Source: Undibacterium sp. CCC3.4 (GTDB lineage: Bacteria; Pseudomonadota; Gammaproteobacteria; Burkholderiales; Burkholderiaceae_D). Taken from it: a stretch of 64,000 nucleotides of DNA. The stretch spans positions 2,914,001 to 2,978,000 of the forward strand of contig NZ_CP133779.1 of the NCBI RefSeq assembly GCF_034347425.1, in the 5' to 3' direction. Below the pieces are notes generated by a model. The model saw only the letters and a program-made list of their open reading frames with translations. It did not search any database and had not been told where the DNA came from. This document shows positions 37,459 to 46,972 of the stretch, in pieces (position 1 is the stretch's first letter; the number at the start of each line of letters is the position of its first letter). The translations under genes and the position numbers were made by a program.

Positions 37459-38354
37459 TACTTGAGTAAGCCAGCGTTGTGGGCGGCGGCTTCGATGGCA
37501 GCATAATTTTCTGCCTTGGTCGGGATGAAACGCGCGGTTCTTTGCAAATCGAGAATTTCTTTATCCTGCGGATTGGCGGCGTTGAGCGACAAGAAAGCAT
37601 CGCTGAGTTTTTTACGCAAATCGGCTGGCATATCGGCGCGTACCGACCAGTTGTAGTCAAAGTAGCCAGGCGTGGTGTAAAACACGCGCACCAGAGTGGT
37701 ATCGACTTTGTTTTGCGCGAGTAATTTTTCCCATACTGAAATATTCAAAGCACCGGCATCCACCTTGCCACCGGCAACCGCTGCCACGGTGGCATCGTGC
37801 GCACCGGAAAACGCGACGCGTTTGAGATCGGTATCAGGATTGATCTTGGCCGCTAACAAGTAAGAGCGCGGCATCAAATGACCGGAAGTGGAGGATTCAG
37901 AACCGAAGGTAAAGGTTTTACCTTTCAGATCTTCGAGTTTTTGTATGTCTTTTTTTGTCGTGATGAAAACCGATTTGAATTTTTCGTCTTCTTCACGCTG
38001 CACCAGCGGAATGACTTGATCTTTGCTGCGCACTTTGGCTTGAATGAAGGTGAAGCCGCCGAACCACGCCAAGTCTATCTTTTTATTGATCAGTCCTTCT
38101 ACACAAGCAGCGTAGTCAGTCACGGGAATGAATTCAATCTTCATGCCCAGCTTTTTCTCCAGATACGCGCCCAGCGGTTTGAACTTACGTTGCAATTCAG
38201 TCGGTGCTTCGTCGGGGATCGCCGACACGCGCAATACGGTCGGTGCAGCGGCGGCCTGTTGGGCCATACTCAGTTGCGGCAGCGTGGAAAGTCCCAGTGC
38301 GGCGGCGGTCAACAGCAGTTGCAGGCGGCGGCGTGCGGAAAAGTGATAGGACAT
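37458..38354 (-). CDS. phnD: PhnD-type periplasmic binding protein, likely selenate/phosphonate class
   Basis: The 298-residue precursor has a signal peptide (1-31) and PhnD-family landmarks: LRVSAIPDEAP, DLAWFGGFTF, FTFGSESSTSGHLMPRSYLL and VAFSGAHDATVAAV. The combination closely resembles the clade annotated as putative selenate ABC transporter binding proteins, which is found with selenium genes, rather than classic E. coli PhnD; no C-P lyase genes are near. The assignment rests on recall of that clade. Operon order is phnD-phnC-phnE-phnE. Confidence 0.8.
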   Translation of the reverse strand: MSYHFSARRRLQLLLTAAALGLSTLPQLSMAQQAAAAPTVLRVSAIPDEAPTELQRKFKPLGAYLEKKLGMKIEFIPVTDYAACVEGLINKKIDLAWFGGFTFIQAKVRSKDQVIPLVQREEDEKFKSVFITTKKDIQKLEDLKGKTFTFGSESSTSGHLMPRSYLLAAKINPDTDLKRVAFSGAHDATVAAVAGGKVDAGALNISVWEKLLAQNKVDTTLVRVFYTTPGYFDYNWSVRADMPADLRKKLSDAFLSLNAANPQDKEILDLQRTARFIPTKAENYAAIEAAAHNAGLLK

Positions 38355-38399
38355 GGCGTGGAATCTCGATCAATAGAGGTGGAAAGGACGGTGCTGTGG

Positions 38400-39395
38400 T
38401 CAGGCTGGTGTCGTCGGCTTGTCAAGCTTGTGCTCCGGCAGAGGCAGATAGTAACAGCGGTTGCGGCCGTTGCGCTTTGCTTCGTACAGCGCGGCATCGG
38501 CGGTACGTAGCAAGGAGTGTGGGTCTTTGGCTTCGGCTTTGGTGTAGGTGGAAAAACCGACACTGATGGAAAGTCGTTGTACGATGCGCGACATAGCATG
38601 CGGGATACTCAAATCCCAAATCGCCAAGCGTAGTTTTTCGGCGAATTGCTCGGCCATCAACTGGCTCATATTCGGTAGCAATAGAATGAATTCTTCGCCA
38701 CCGAAACGTGCCGCTACATCACTGGCACGCTGTAATTGCGCCTTGAGTGCGCTGGCCACAGCGACCAGCGCCTTATCGCCTTCGACGTGGCCGTAGTGAT
38801 CATTGTATTCTTTGAAAAAATCGATATCGACCATGAAGATCGACAGGGGCGTATTGCTGCGTATGCCGGTGGCGAGTGCCATTTTGAAATGTTCATCGAA
38901 GAAGCGGCGATTGTAAATGCCGGTCAAACTGTCTGTGGTGGCTTCTTTTTTGAGTACTTCTGAATGCGAACGCAGAATTTTTTCACGTTTGATTGAGGTA
39001 CTGGCATCGGTGATCTGTATCAGGCAACAACGCCGGCCATCGAGCGTGAGGGGCGTCAGTGTGATCGACTGGTGCAGGCGCTTCTTGTCGTGCAATTCCT
39101 CATCGCGCGGGTAAAACGGCAGCGGCGAGCGATGTAAGGCATTCGACAGCATCACTGGTAAGCCGTATTTGAGCGTGCTGGCGACAGCATTGGCGAAGGC
39201 CGGGCTCGGCGCTTCTGCGAAGGCTGCGCTCAGTAATTTTCCCAAGGCCTGCACCGTGCTGATATCGCTGTGTTTTTCAACCCAAGTATTCCAAAGTATC
39301 ACGCGTTGCGATTCATCGACCACGATCAAGCCCAAGTTGATCGTATTGAAAATTTCTGCCATCAGGGCAGGCGATGAGGGCAACGCGACCGGCAT
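38400..39395 (-). CDS. PAS-GGDEF diguanylate cyclase
   Basis: Makes cyclic di-GMP. The 331-residue cytoplasmic protein has a PAS-like N-terminus (about 8-125, NTINLGLIVVDESQRVILWNTWVEKH), a short helical linker, and a GGDEF domain (about 145-315) with the active-site GGEEF and an intact product-inhibition RxxD site (RASD, five residues before). No EAL domain. Its ATG overlaps the cheC stop (TGATG), so it is the third gene of a cheY-cheC-cyclase unit. Confidence 0.9.
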   Translation of the reverse strand: MPVALPSSPALMAEIFNTINLGLIVVDESQRVILWNTWVEKHSDISTVQALGKLLSAAFAEAPSPAFANAVASTLKYGLPVMLSNALHRSPLPFYPRDEELHDKKRLHQSITLTPLTLDGRRCCLIQITDASTSIKREKILRSHSEVLKKEATTDSLTGIYNRRFFDEHFKMALATGIRSNTPLSIFMVDIDFFKEYNDHYGHVEGDKALVAVASALKAQLQRASDVAARFGGEEFILLLPNMSQLMAEQFAEKLRLAIWDLSIPHAMSRIVQRLSISVGFSTYTKAEAKDPHSLLRTADAALYEAKRNGRNRCYYLPLPEHKLDKPTTPA

Positions 39396-40006
39396 CAGAT
39401 TTCTCCTAAAAAGCGATCGATCTGGGTAACCAAGTCTTGCAGCGAGGTAGAACTGAGCAAGAACACCAGATGTCCTTCGGAACGCCGTTTTTCTATCGCC
39501 AAATCGATGTGCAACAACAGCAGATACGCTTCATCGTCGGCATGGCCGACGCGGCGGAAAATTTCTTCCATGGTCGCCAGACCGTAGTCGGGCAGCGAGC
39601 AATTGAGCGGAATATTGAGCATATCGGCCATCGCCGAGAGGCAGGCATTGAGAATGATATTACCGAGCTCGCACATGGCTTCCTGTTCGAATTCAGCCAA
39701 GTCTTCGATGCTGATTTGCGAACCCATCATGTCGCGCACGATTTCCAGCGCATGGTCTTCGGTAAACAGCAAAATAGCCTCGGCTTCGAACGCGCCGCTG
39801 AAGGTTTGATGAACCGCGCCGTAGCGCTCACTCTTCATACCCATGACGTCGTTGTCTACTTCGGAAAACTTGCGCACTTCCACCGAGGGCACCGACAGCT
39901 TTACTTCGTCGCCGACGATTTCCGACAAACTGGCGGCGGCACGGCCGGCCCCGACATTGAATACTTCGCTCAAGGCATCAAGATGCAGTTCGCTGAGTGC
40001 GATCAT
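39395..40006 (-). CDS. cheC: CheC-family CheY-P phosphatase
   Basis: Dephosphorylates CheY-type regulators. The 203-residue protein has both conserved phosphatase motifs: LSEVFNVGAGRAA near 13-25 (Glu-x-x-Asn) and ELGNIILN near the middle (again Glu-x-x-Asn). ATG overlaps the cheY stop by 4 bases. The pairing with a CheY and a GGDEF enzyme is the informative feature. Confidence 0.85.
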   Translation of the reverse strand: MIALSELHLDALSEVFNVGAGRAAASLSEIVGDEVKLSVPSVEVRKFSEVDNDVMGMKSERYGAVHQTFSGAFEAEAILLFTEDHALEIVRDMMGSQISIEDLAEFEQEAMCELGNIILNACLSAMADMLNIPLNCSLPDYGLATMEEIFRRVGHADDEAYLLLLHIDLAIEKRRSEGHLVFLLSSTSLQDLVTQIDRFLGEI

Positions 40007-40371
40007 GGTTCTCTCTTAAAATAATTCAAGACGATGGCAATCGATTTTTCGGTGACCGGTTTGGCGACAAAAATAGCACCGAGCGTGGTGGCGCGAGTTT
40101 GCATGGTATCTTGCACATTAGCAGAAAAAATCGCAATCCGGATATGTGGATGGGCCAGCAGAATTTGTTCGGCCGCATCGGTGCCCAGCATACCCGGCAT
40201 ATTAATATCCATGGTACAAAAATCGGGGTGGGCTTCGTCAACCATCTTGATCGCATCTTCGCCGCAACCGGCTTCGATGTATTCCCATTCGGGATGGACG
40301 GCTTTGAGATGGGCGCGTATGACCATGCGCGAAACTTTACTGTCGTCAACAATCAATATTTTTTTTGTCAT
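40003..40371 (-). CDS. Single-domain response regulator, CheY-like
   Basis: A 122-residue receiver with the acidic pocket (LIVDDSK), phospho-acceptor Asp54 (TMDINMPG), Ser/Thr switch (FSANVQ) and Lys (AKPV). No output domain. It is the first gene of the unit, upstream of cheC by an ATGA overlap. It probably receives phosphate from a histidine kinase elsewhere. Confidence 0.92.
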   Translation of the reverse strand: MTKKILIVDDSKVSRMVIRAHLKAVHPEWEYIEAGCGEDAIKMVDEAHPDFCTMDINMPGMLGTDAAEQILLAHPHIRIAIFSANVQDTMQTRATTLGAIFVAKPVTEKSIAIVLNYFKREP

Positions 40372-40490
40372 TATCAGGATTCAGCACTGCTTAAATGTAG
40401 GGCGGTAGGTGTTTGTGTGATGCCAGCGTGATGCCGACCGGAAAACATTTTACCTTACTCTGTATTCTTATTTCTAGTGAGGATGTTCAA

Positions 40491-42095
40491 TTAATGTTTC
40501 TTCAGCTTACGCCATAAGGTGGTACGGCTGATCCCCAGAAAGGCCGCGGCGGCTTCGCGGTTGTGATTGAAGTTGTGCATTACTTGCTCTACGGAAATCT
40601 CCTCCTGTTTAATGACGGCCGCTGGAGCTGGTGCGATCGCCAAATTGCCCGTGGTGGTGATTTCTGGTAACACTTTTTGCAAAAAAGCCGGGCTCAGCGC
40701 TTGCAGTGGTTCATCCGCCAGAAACAAGCTCAGGCGTTCCATCATATTGCGCAATTCGCGCACGTTGCCGGGCCAATCGTAGCGACATAACAGACCGTAG
40801 CAACTGCTGATTTCGGCGTGCAGGCTGGCATGCGGGCGCAGCGCCAGCGCCGCCAAACCATGCTTGAGATACCATTCGGCCAGGGGCATGATATCGTCGC
40901 GGCGCTGGCGCAAGGCCGGCAAGTTCAAACGCAGCACGGCCAAGCGGTAAAACAAGTCGGCCCGGAATTGCCCGCTCTCGCGGCGCGCATCGAGATCGCA
41001 ATGGGTGGCGCTGATGATGCGCACATCGACTGGAATCGGCCGAATTCCGCCTACCCGCACCACTTCTTTTTCTTCCAGCACGCGCAACAAGCGGGTTTGC
41101 AGCGGCAGTGGCATTTCGCCTATCTCGTCAAGAAACAGCGTGCCGCGGTGGGCCGCTTCAAACAGACCGGCATGGCCACCGCGGCGCGAACCGGTGAAGG
41201 CACCATCTTCATAGCCGAATAATTCCGATTCCAGCAGCGATTCGGCGATGGCACCGCAATTAATTGCGACAAATGGCTGGCGTGCCCGTGCGCTTTCACG
41301 GTGAATCGCTTGCGCCGCCAATTCCTTGCCGCTACCGGTTTCTCCTTGCAACAGCACGGCGGCCGGTGAACGCGCAAACAGACTCAGCGTGCGGCGTACT
41401 GTTTGCATGGCCTCGGAATCGCCACGCAAATCGTGCAAGCCATGCTTGGCGCGTAACGAGGCCGCCGCCGGATGTTGACGGCCGCGGGTCGATTCCAAGC
41501 GCGTTAAATGGGCGATTTCTATCGCATCATCGAAGGCCAGCCGTATCGAGCTGGCCGAATACAGAAAAATTCCGGTCAGACCGGCTTCTTCTGCCAGATC
41601 GGTGATCAGACCGGCACCAACGATGGCGCGCACGCCGGCAGCCTTGAGTTCGCTGATCTGGGCGCGTGCATCTTCCTCGGTTACATAGGTGCGTTGCGCC
41701 AGCTTGAAGCCGAAGGTGGTTTTGAATTCAGCCAGCTCCGGCAGGGTTTCCTGATAGGTGATCAAGCCGATTTCCGGCGTGACTTTGCGCGCTCGTGCCA
41801 AGGCTTGCATGACGTCGAAGCCGCTGGCTTTGGCGATGACCACCGGTACCGGCAAGCGGCACTTCAGGTAGGCACCGTTGGAGCCGGCTGCAATCACGGC
41901 ATCGCAGCGTTCATGCGCCAGTCGGGTGCGAATATGCTCGACCGCTTGTTCAAAGCCCATTTGCAGCGGAATGATTTCGGCCTGACCATCATATTCGAGC
42001 ATGATGTCGCGAAACATGTCGAACAGACGGGAAATTGATACCGTCCAGATGACTGGACGATCAGGCGTGTCACGGGTGTGAACGGGAGGTGTCAT
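40491..42095 (-). CDS. prpR: PrpR-type sigma-54-dependent transcription activator
   Basis: Activates sigma-54 promoters for propionate catabolism (2-methylcitrate cycle). The 534-residue protein has a PrpR_N ligand-binding domain (about 10-195), an AAA+ domain with Walker A GETGSGKE (251-258), sigma-54 contact GAFTGS (298-303, Ser where most have Ala) and Walker B FLDE (321-324), and a C-terminal Fis-type helix-turn-helix (about 505-530, [18 protein letters not shown]). Usually divergent from prpBCD; here the other side carries only the HDOD gene. A 51-base palindromic region lies upstream. Confidence 0.9.
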   Translation of the reverse strand: MTPPVHTRDTPDRPVIWTVSISRLFDMFRDIMLEYDGQAEIIPLQMGFEQAVEHIRTRLAHERCDAVIAAGSNGAYLKCRLPVPVVIAKASGFDVMQALARARKVTPEIGLITYQETLPELAEFKTTFGFKLAQRTYVTEEDARAQISELKAAGVRAIVGAGLITDLAEEAGLTGIFLYSASSIRLAFDDAIEIAHLTRLESTRGRQHPAAASLRAKHGLHDLRGDSEAMQTVRRTLSLFARSPAAVLLQGETGSGKELAAQAIHRESARARQPFVAINCGAIAESLLESELFGYEDGAFTGSRRGGHAGLFEAAHRGTLFLDEIGEMPLPLQTRLLRVLEEKEVVRVGGIRPIPVDVRIISATHCDLDARRESGQFRADLFYRLAVLRLNLPALRQRRDDIMPLAEWYLKHGLAALALRPHASLHAEISSCYGLLCRYDWPGNVRELRNMMERLSLFLADEPLQALSPAFLQKVLPEITTTGNLAIAPAPAAVIKQEEISVEQVMHNFNHNREAAAAFLGISRTTLWRKLKKH

Positions 42096-42111
42096 GTTGT
42101 TTCACAGTGAG

Positions 42112-42162
42112 GCGGAAATGTTTCATCATCAATCAGATGCACTGATTATGAAACATTTCCGC
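42112..42162. promoter_or_regulatory. Long palindrome upstream of prpR
   Basis: GCGGAAATGTTTCAT (42112-42126) and its exact complement ATGAAACATTTCCGC (42148-42162) are 15-bp arms; between them AATCAG and CTGATT form a further short repeat. TGTTTCA also appears at 42096-42104 nearby. It fits a dimeric operator of PrpR for autoregulation, or of a lost divergent promoter. Confidence 0.55.
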
Positions 42163-42211
42163 TCACTTGTGCAGGGCATTCCTATACTGCGGCCGGCCGG
42201 CACTTGTCTCC

Positions 42212-43087
42212 TTAAGCCATCAGCGCTGCCGTCAGCGAGCGCAATTCCTCATCCGATTCTTCGAGTATGCTGTTCAAGGTGCCGTCACCAACGACAAAGT
42301 CGATTTCGGAGCTGAAGCGTTCCGATTCCGAATACGAATTGAAATCGAGTGGTGACTGGGTACGCGCCAGCTCATTGGCCAGCAGAATCGTATCGCCCAG
42401 CGTTTCCGGCGGCATCGCGCGCAAACCGAACCACAGCGCTTCCAGTGCTACCACCACCGCCTGTGGTAATTGCAGATTCTTGATCACGGCGCGGCCGATG
42501 ATGGATTCCGTGCTTTCGATATCGACTATGGTGTCGGCGAATTCCGGCAAATCTTCGCTGATCTCCGCCGGCTGCTCCGGTTCCAGTAAAGCGGGGAATT
42601 CTTCGGCGCGCGAGAGCAGATAAAAATTGCCGACTTCATGCACAATGCCGGAAAACATCGCCGTATCGGGGTCGAGTCGCGTGATACGACGCGCGATCAC
42701 TTGCGAGAGCGCCGCCACCTGGGCCGTATGCTCCCACAATTTTTGGGTCATGGCGACGATGGCCGGTTCTTTGCTGGTGCCGGCCAGTTGGCGCACGATG
42801 ATGGTGGCGACGATAGTGCGCAAGCTGCGAAAGCCGAGCCGATTGATGGCCGCTTTGACGTTGGTGACATCGCTGCCGCGGCTGTATGCCGCCGAATTGG
42901 CAATCGCCACCACGCGCGCGGCCAGCAGCGGTTCGTTCATGATCAACTTGGTGGCACTATCGACGACGCAATCGGGATCATCGAGCGCTTGCTGAATTTT
43001 CAGCGTCGCGGCGACATTGGTCGGAAACACCAAGTCACCTTGGTTGGCTTGTTCGATGATGCTTTTGAGAGCTTTAGATCGGGTCAT
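42212..43087 (-). CDS. HDOD-domain signalling protein
   Basis: A 291-residue HDOD protein (PF08668 type), with the LVFPTNVAATLKIQQAL start, a central NSAAYSRGSDVTNVKAAINRLGF block and HEVGNFYLL where HD-GYP enzymes have catalytic HD, so it is probably non-catalytic. HDOD proteins act in c-di-GMP, chemotaxis and stress signalling. No strong Shine-Dalgarno precedes ATG 43087. The neighbours are signalling genes. Confidence 0.85.
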   Translation of the reverse strand: MTRSKALKSIIEQANQGDLVFPTNVAATLKIQQALDDPDCVVDSATKLIMNEPLLAARVVAIANSAAYSRGSDVTNVKAAINRLGFRSLRTIVATIIVRQLAGTSKEPAIVAMTQKLWEHTAQVAALSQVIARRITRLDPDTAMFSGIVHEVGNFYLLSRAEEFPALLEPEQPAEISEDLPEFADTIVDIESTESIIGRAVIKNLQLPQAVVVALEALWFGLRAMPPETLGDTILLANELARTQSPLDFNSYSESERFSSEIDFVVGDGTLNSILEESDEELRSLTAALMA

Positions 43088-43270
43088 CGCAATGGTCTAC
43101 ATAGGAGGAATCAAACATCACTGAGGCCGAAACCGCGCTTGAGTTGGCGTAGTGCAGCATGACGCACTGTATTGCTTTATGCACTGCATTTTGCTCGCCT
43201 TGACCGGGAAGGTCAACCGAGCATCACGAAAACTTACAATTAACGCAGGATTACGCCATGTTGCTGCCAC

Positions 43271-45130
43271 TCATTGAGCGCGGGCAGACGCTTTTTGTGC
43301 GGCTATCCATGCCAGAATTTTGCTCTCCAGCATAGATAACGGCAGCGCACCGTCGCTCAGGATGGCGCTGTGGAAGGCGCGGATATCGAAGTTTTTACCC
43401 AATTCTTGCTCTGCTTTATGGCGCAGCTCAAGAATCTTCAAAGCGCCGATTTTATACCCGAGCGCCTGACCCGGCCATGCCATATAACGCTCGATGCACT
43501 GGCGTGCCACCGCTTCGCTGTAACCCAGGGTTTTTTGTAAATACGCGATACTTTCTTCGCGTGTCCAGCCCTTGGCATGGATGCCGGTGTCGACCACCAG
43601 ACGCGTGGCGCGCAGCATCTCATCATTGAGGTGACCGAAATAAGCGGCCGGATCATCTTGATACAAGCCCATTTCATGGCCCAGTGTTTCGGCATACAAG
43701 GCCCAGCCCTCAGTATAGGCATTATTGCCGCCGAGTTTGCGGAACTGCGGCATATCCAATTCTTGCTGCAAGGCCAGGTGGAAATGGTGACCCGGTTGGC
43801 CTTCATGTAAAAAAAGTGTCGTCATGCCCACCGTGGAGTACTCGTTGGCATTGGTGATGACGGCCCAAAAAATGCCGGGGCGCGAACCATCGGGAGCCGG
43901 TGGGCTGTAATGGTCAGAGGCGGCTGCGCGGCTGATTTCCGGTTCGGCGCGAATATCGAGCGCGGCTTTCGGCATGCTGGCAAACAGCGCCGGCAACTTG
44001 GCGCGTACCTTGGCATCAATGGCGCGATAGGCGTCGAGTACCTCGGCTTCGCTTTTGTATGGGCGAAAGCCTGCTTGTTGCTCTACCCATGATGGTAAAT
44101 CTTCCGGCTGGCCGTGATAACCGAGGCGTGGTCCAAGTGTTACATATTCGCTTTGTATGCGTGCTACTTCACGCAATCCGATGGCATGGATTTGTTCCGG
44201 GTTGAGCGTAGTAGTGGTTTGACTGGCGACCCAAGCGCTATACCAAGCTGTACCGCCGGGCAAGGCGCTCCAAGCGCTGCTGCTACGACTGGCGGGCAGA
44301 TAGTCATGTTGCAGAAAAGCGGTGAAGTCACGCAGCGCCGGCAAGATTTGCTGCGCAATGGCATGTTCATACGCCAGGCTGAGGCGGGCTTGATCGGCCG
44401 CCGAGAAGCTGGCCGGAAAATGCAGCACCGGCGCATAGTAAGCGTGTTCACGGACATTTTCGTTCAGCAATTGCTGGAATTGCGGCAACATGGCAGTGAC
44501 CAAGCTACGCGGCAAGACGATGCCGCTGCGCATCCCTTGGCGCATATTGAGCGTGGCTTGCTTCAACCATTGCGGCAATTGTTCCAGTCGGCGCAAGAAA
44601 ATCTCATAGTCGGCCACCGTATTGAGCGCCTGGGCGCTCTGGCCGCTGGCAAACTGGGCCAGCGTAACTGGCACACTGTCCATTTGGTTGAGCGGCATGA
44701 GCTCGTCACGGAATGGCGCCAGCCTCAAAGTGTTACGCAATTCGTAGGCCAGCAAATCATCGCTGATTTGCTCGCTTGCATTCAGGCGCGCGCGGTTTAC
44801 CGTGCGCAATTCACGCTGCAGTCGACGCAGACCGGCGACTTGTTCGGCCTTGACACCTGGATTGAGGGTTTCAGGCAAGCGATCATCGTAGCGCCGTTCT
44901 CCAGCATAGGTGGCAAACAGCGGATCGTAGCGTATTTGTTGCGCGAAATAGCGCTCGGCCAGACTTTGCAATTGACGCGCGCTACTGTTCGTCACGCTAT
45001 GCTGGGCAGCATCGGCCGCCAGCGCAGTGGCGTGGCAGAGCAGGGGGGGGGCAGCGCACAGGGCGATGCCGAGCACGCCCCCTTGGCTGAATTGGCGAAA
45101 AAATTGCTGCAATGTGCGTGACTGAGCCAT
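43271..45130 (-). CDS. DUF885 secreted metallopeptidase-like protein
   Basis: A 619-residue protein from ATG 45130 (AAGGG upstream) with a signal peptide (about 1-38) and DUF885 features, notably LFLHEGQPGHHFHLAL (the HExxxH-like metal site) and the C-terminal block FHSAILSDGALPLSMLE. DUF885 members behave as carboxypeptidase- or oligopeptidase-like enzymes; activity is not proven. A C9 tract (coding strand) falls in codons 27-30, inside the signal peptide, and could shift the frame. The frame to 45196 adds 22 odd residues. Confidence 0.85.
   Translation of the reverse strand: MAQSRTLQQFFRQFSQGGVLGIALCAAPPLLCHATALAADAAQHSVTNSSARQLQSLAERYFAQQIRYDPLFATYAGERRYDDRLPETLNPGVKAEQVAGLRRLQRELRTVNRARLNASEQISDDLLAYELRNTLRLAPFRDELMPLNQMDSVPVTLAQFASGQSAQALNTVADYEIFLRRLEQLPQWLKQATLNMRQGMRSGIVLPRSLVTAMLPQFQQLLNENVREHAYYAPVLHFPASFSAADQARLSLAYEHAIAQQILPALRDFTAFLQHDYLPASRSSSAWSALPGGTAWYSAWVASQTTTTLNPEQIHAIGLREVARIQSEYVTLGPRLGYHGQPEDLPSWVEQQAGFRPYKSEAEVLDAYRAIDAKVRAKLPALFASMPKAALDIRAEPEISRAAASDHYSPPAPDGSRPGIFWAVITNANEYSTVGMTTLFLHEGQPGHHFHLALQQELDMPQFRKLGGNNAYTEGWALYAETLGHEMGLYQDDPAAYFGHLNDEMLRATRLVVDTGIHAKGWTREESIAYLQKTLGYSEAVARQCIERYMAWPGQALGYKIGALKILELRHKAEQELGKNFDIRAFHSAILSDGALPLSMLESKILAWIAAQKASARAQ
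45043..45051. repeat. G9 mononucleotide tract in the DUF885 gene
   Basis: Nine Gs on the plus strand (nine Cs on the coding strand) across codons 27-30 of the DUF885 protein (Ala-Pro-Pro-Leu). Gain or loss of one base would shift the reading frame near the N-terminus. Confidence 0.8.
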
Positions 45131-45235
45131 AGTGCCCTTGAAAAAGGAGGGGGTGCCGAAATAGCACTTACCCCGAGGACAATATATTACGCTCAAACTT
45201 GCCGACGATGTTTCTGGTCAGGCATCTTTTTTTGC

Positions 45236-46945
45236 TTAAAATTCTTCCCAGTCGCCGGTAGTGCTGGCTGCCGGCTTGGCACTGATTTTTTTAGGCGCAG
45301 CACGAACCGCACGCACGGCCGGCACGGCCGGTGCAGCCGCTTTGGCTGGTGCGCGTACTGCCGGTGTCTGCACTGGACGCGGCGCGTGGCGAGTATGTTC
45401 GGCACCAAGCTGGAAAATACTGACTACTTGCTCCAGCGCAGCCGTCTGTTCTTGCATGCTTTCCGCCGCTGCCGCAGCCTGTTCCACCAAGGCCGCATTT
45501 TGTTGGGTAATTTCATCCATCTGCGTGATGGCCAGATTGACTTGTTCAATACCGGCACTTTGCTCTTGGCTGGCGGCCGTGATTTCACTCATGATGTCGG
45601 CTACCTGTTTCACCGAAATCACAATGGCATCCATGGTGGTGCCGGCCTGACCGACGAGCTGACTGCCGTGCTGAACTTTTTCTACCGAATCGTCAATCAA
45701 CAGTTTGATTTCTTTGGCCGCACCGGCGCTGCGCTGGGCCAGATTTCTTACTTCGGCGGCAACCACCGCGAAACCACGGCCTTGCTCGCCGGCACGAGCC
45801 GCTTCAACCGCCGCATTCAAAGCCAAAATATTGGTTTGAAAGGCGATGCTATCGATGACACCGATGATGTCGACGATCTTGCTCGAACTATCTTTGATCG
45901 AGCCCATGGTATTGACCACTTGGCTGACGATACTGCCGCCCTTGAGCGCCACATCGGAGGCGGAAATCGCCAGTTGATTGGCAGTTTTGGCATTGTCGGC
46001 ATTTTGTTTGACGGTAGAAGTCAATTCTTCCATCGACGATGCCGTTTCTTCCAGCGAGCTTGCTTGCGATTCTGTACGTGACGATAAGTCTGCATTGCCG
46101 GCAGCAATTTCAGCCGAGGCGGTGGAAATCATTGCTGTACTACTGTGAACCTGAGTGATGGTCTGCGCCAAATTATGATTCATATCGACCAAGGCACTGA
46201 GCAACTGACCGGTTTCATCGCTGGTGCGCACGTCTATCTTGCTACTCAAATCGCCGGCAGCAACCTTTTTAGCCGCCGCCACGGCAATCGCCAGTGGCTT
46301 GGTGATAGAGCGGGCGATCCACGTTGCCAGTAAGGCACTGGCCAGCAGTGCCAGCAAGCCCAGCGCAAACATCAGCGTGCGCGATAAAGCGATGATGTCT
46401 TTGATATCTTTGCCATGTTGCTGCATGCTGGCTTTTTGCAGATCGCACAGGCTGTGAATGTCGGCCAGCGCTTGTTGGAGTTTCGGGAAGGTACTGCCAG
46501 CCATCATCGCTGCCGCTTCGTCTTTTTGATCGAGTTCAATGAGGTCGGCGGTTTTCGCGAAAGCGCTGACAAACGCTGTGCGCGAGACAGTAAGTCGCTC
46601 GATCGCTTGTTTTTCTTGTTCGGTTTGTGCCTGTTGCTTGATTGTTTCCAACAAGTCGGTAATTTTTTTTCTATTTGCATCAATCGCCGCATACAATTTG
46701 CTGCGATTGCTTTGTTCCGGCGTAATGAACATTTCCAGTGTGCGGCTGCCATTTTCTTGTACCAGCGAAGCGACTTCCAAACCGCTGATTACACTGACGG
46801 CATTCTTATCCAAAATAGCGCTGGTTTTATCGGCAATCTCATTGAGTTGCACTATCGAAAGGATGATCATGAGGACGATGATCAATAAAGAGAGGCCGAA
46901 GGCCAAACCGAGTCGGACGCTGATTTTCAGATTAGCGAAGTTCAT
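45236..46945 (-). CDS. Methyl-accepting chemotaxis protein (4HB-HAMP-MCP)
   Basis: A 569-residue receptor from ATG 46945 with AAGGAAG upstream: membrane helix (about 9-32), periplasmic four-helix-bundle region, second helix (about 190-212), HAMP (about 213-265), long signalling coiled coil with the conserved hairpin tip ([39 protein letters not shown], not all shown), and a Pro/Ala-rich tail ending DWEEF, a CheR/CheB tether. Senses small ligands in the periplasm. A C9 tract lies 27 bases before the start codon. The frame to 47002 adds 19 residues without support. Confidence 0.9.
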   Translation of the reverse strand: MNFANLKISVRLGLAFGLSLLIIVLMIILSIVQLNEIADKTSAILDKNAVSVISGLEVASLVQENGSRTLEMFITPEQSNRSKLYAAIDANRKKITDLLETIKQQAQTEQEKQAIERLTVSRTAFVSAFAKTADLIELDQKDEAAAMMAGSTFPKLQQALADIHSLCDLQKASMQQHGKDIKDIIALSRTLMFALGLLALLASALLATWIARSITKPLAIAVAAAKKVAAGDLSSKIDVRTSDETGQLLSALVDMNHNLAQTITQVHSSTAMISTASAEIAAGNADLSSRTESQASSLEETASSMEELTSTVKQNADNAKTANQLAISASDVALKGGSIVSQVVNTMGSIKDSSSKIVDIIGVIDSIAFQTNILALNAAVEAARAGEQGRGFAVVAAEVRNLAQRSAGAAKEIKLLIDDSVEKVQHGSQLVGQAGTTMDAIVISVKQVADIMSEITAASQEQSAGIEQVNLAITQMDEITQQNAALVEQAAAAAESMQEQTAALEQVVSIFQLGAEHTRHAPRPVQTPAVRAPAKAAAPAVPAVRAVRAAPKKISAKPAASTTGDWEEF

Positions 46946-46972
46946 GCAGACTTCCTTTTGAGTGGTGAGCAA

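Noticed and set aside
35046..38354. Complete phosphonate utilisation operon
   Set aside because: Only the transporter genes are present, and no C-P lyase or phosphonatase is found.
42094..42315. A 73-codon plus-strand frame with a good GGGAGGT site before its ATG
   Set aside because: It runs through the palindrome and then antisense into the HDOD gene, and resembles no known protein.
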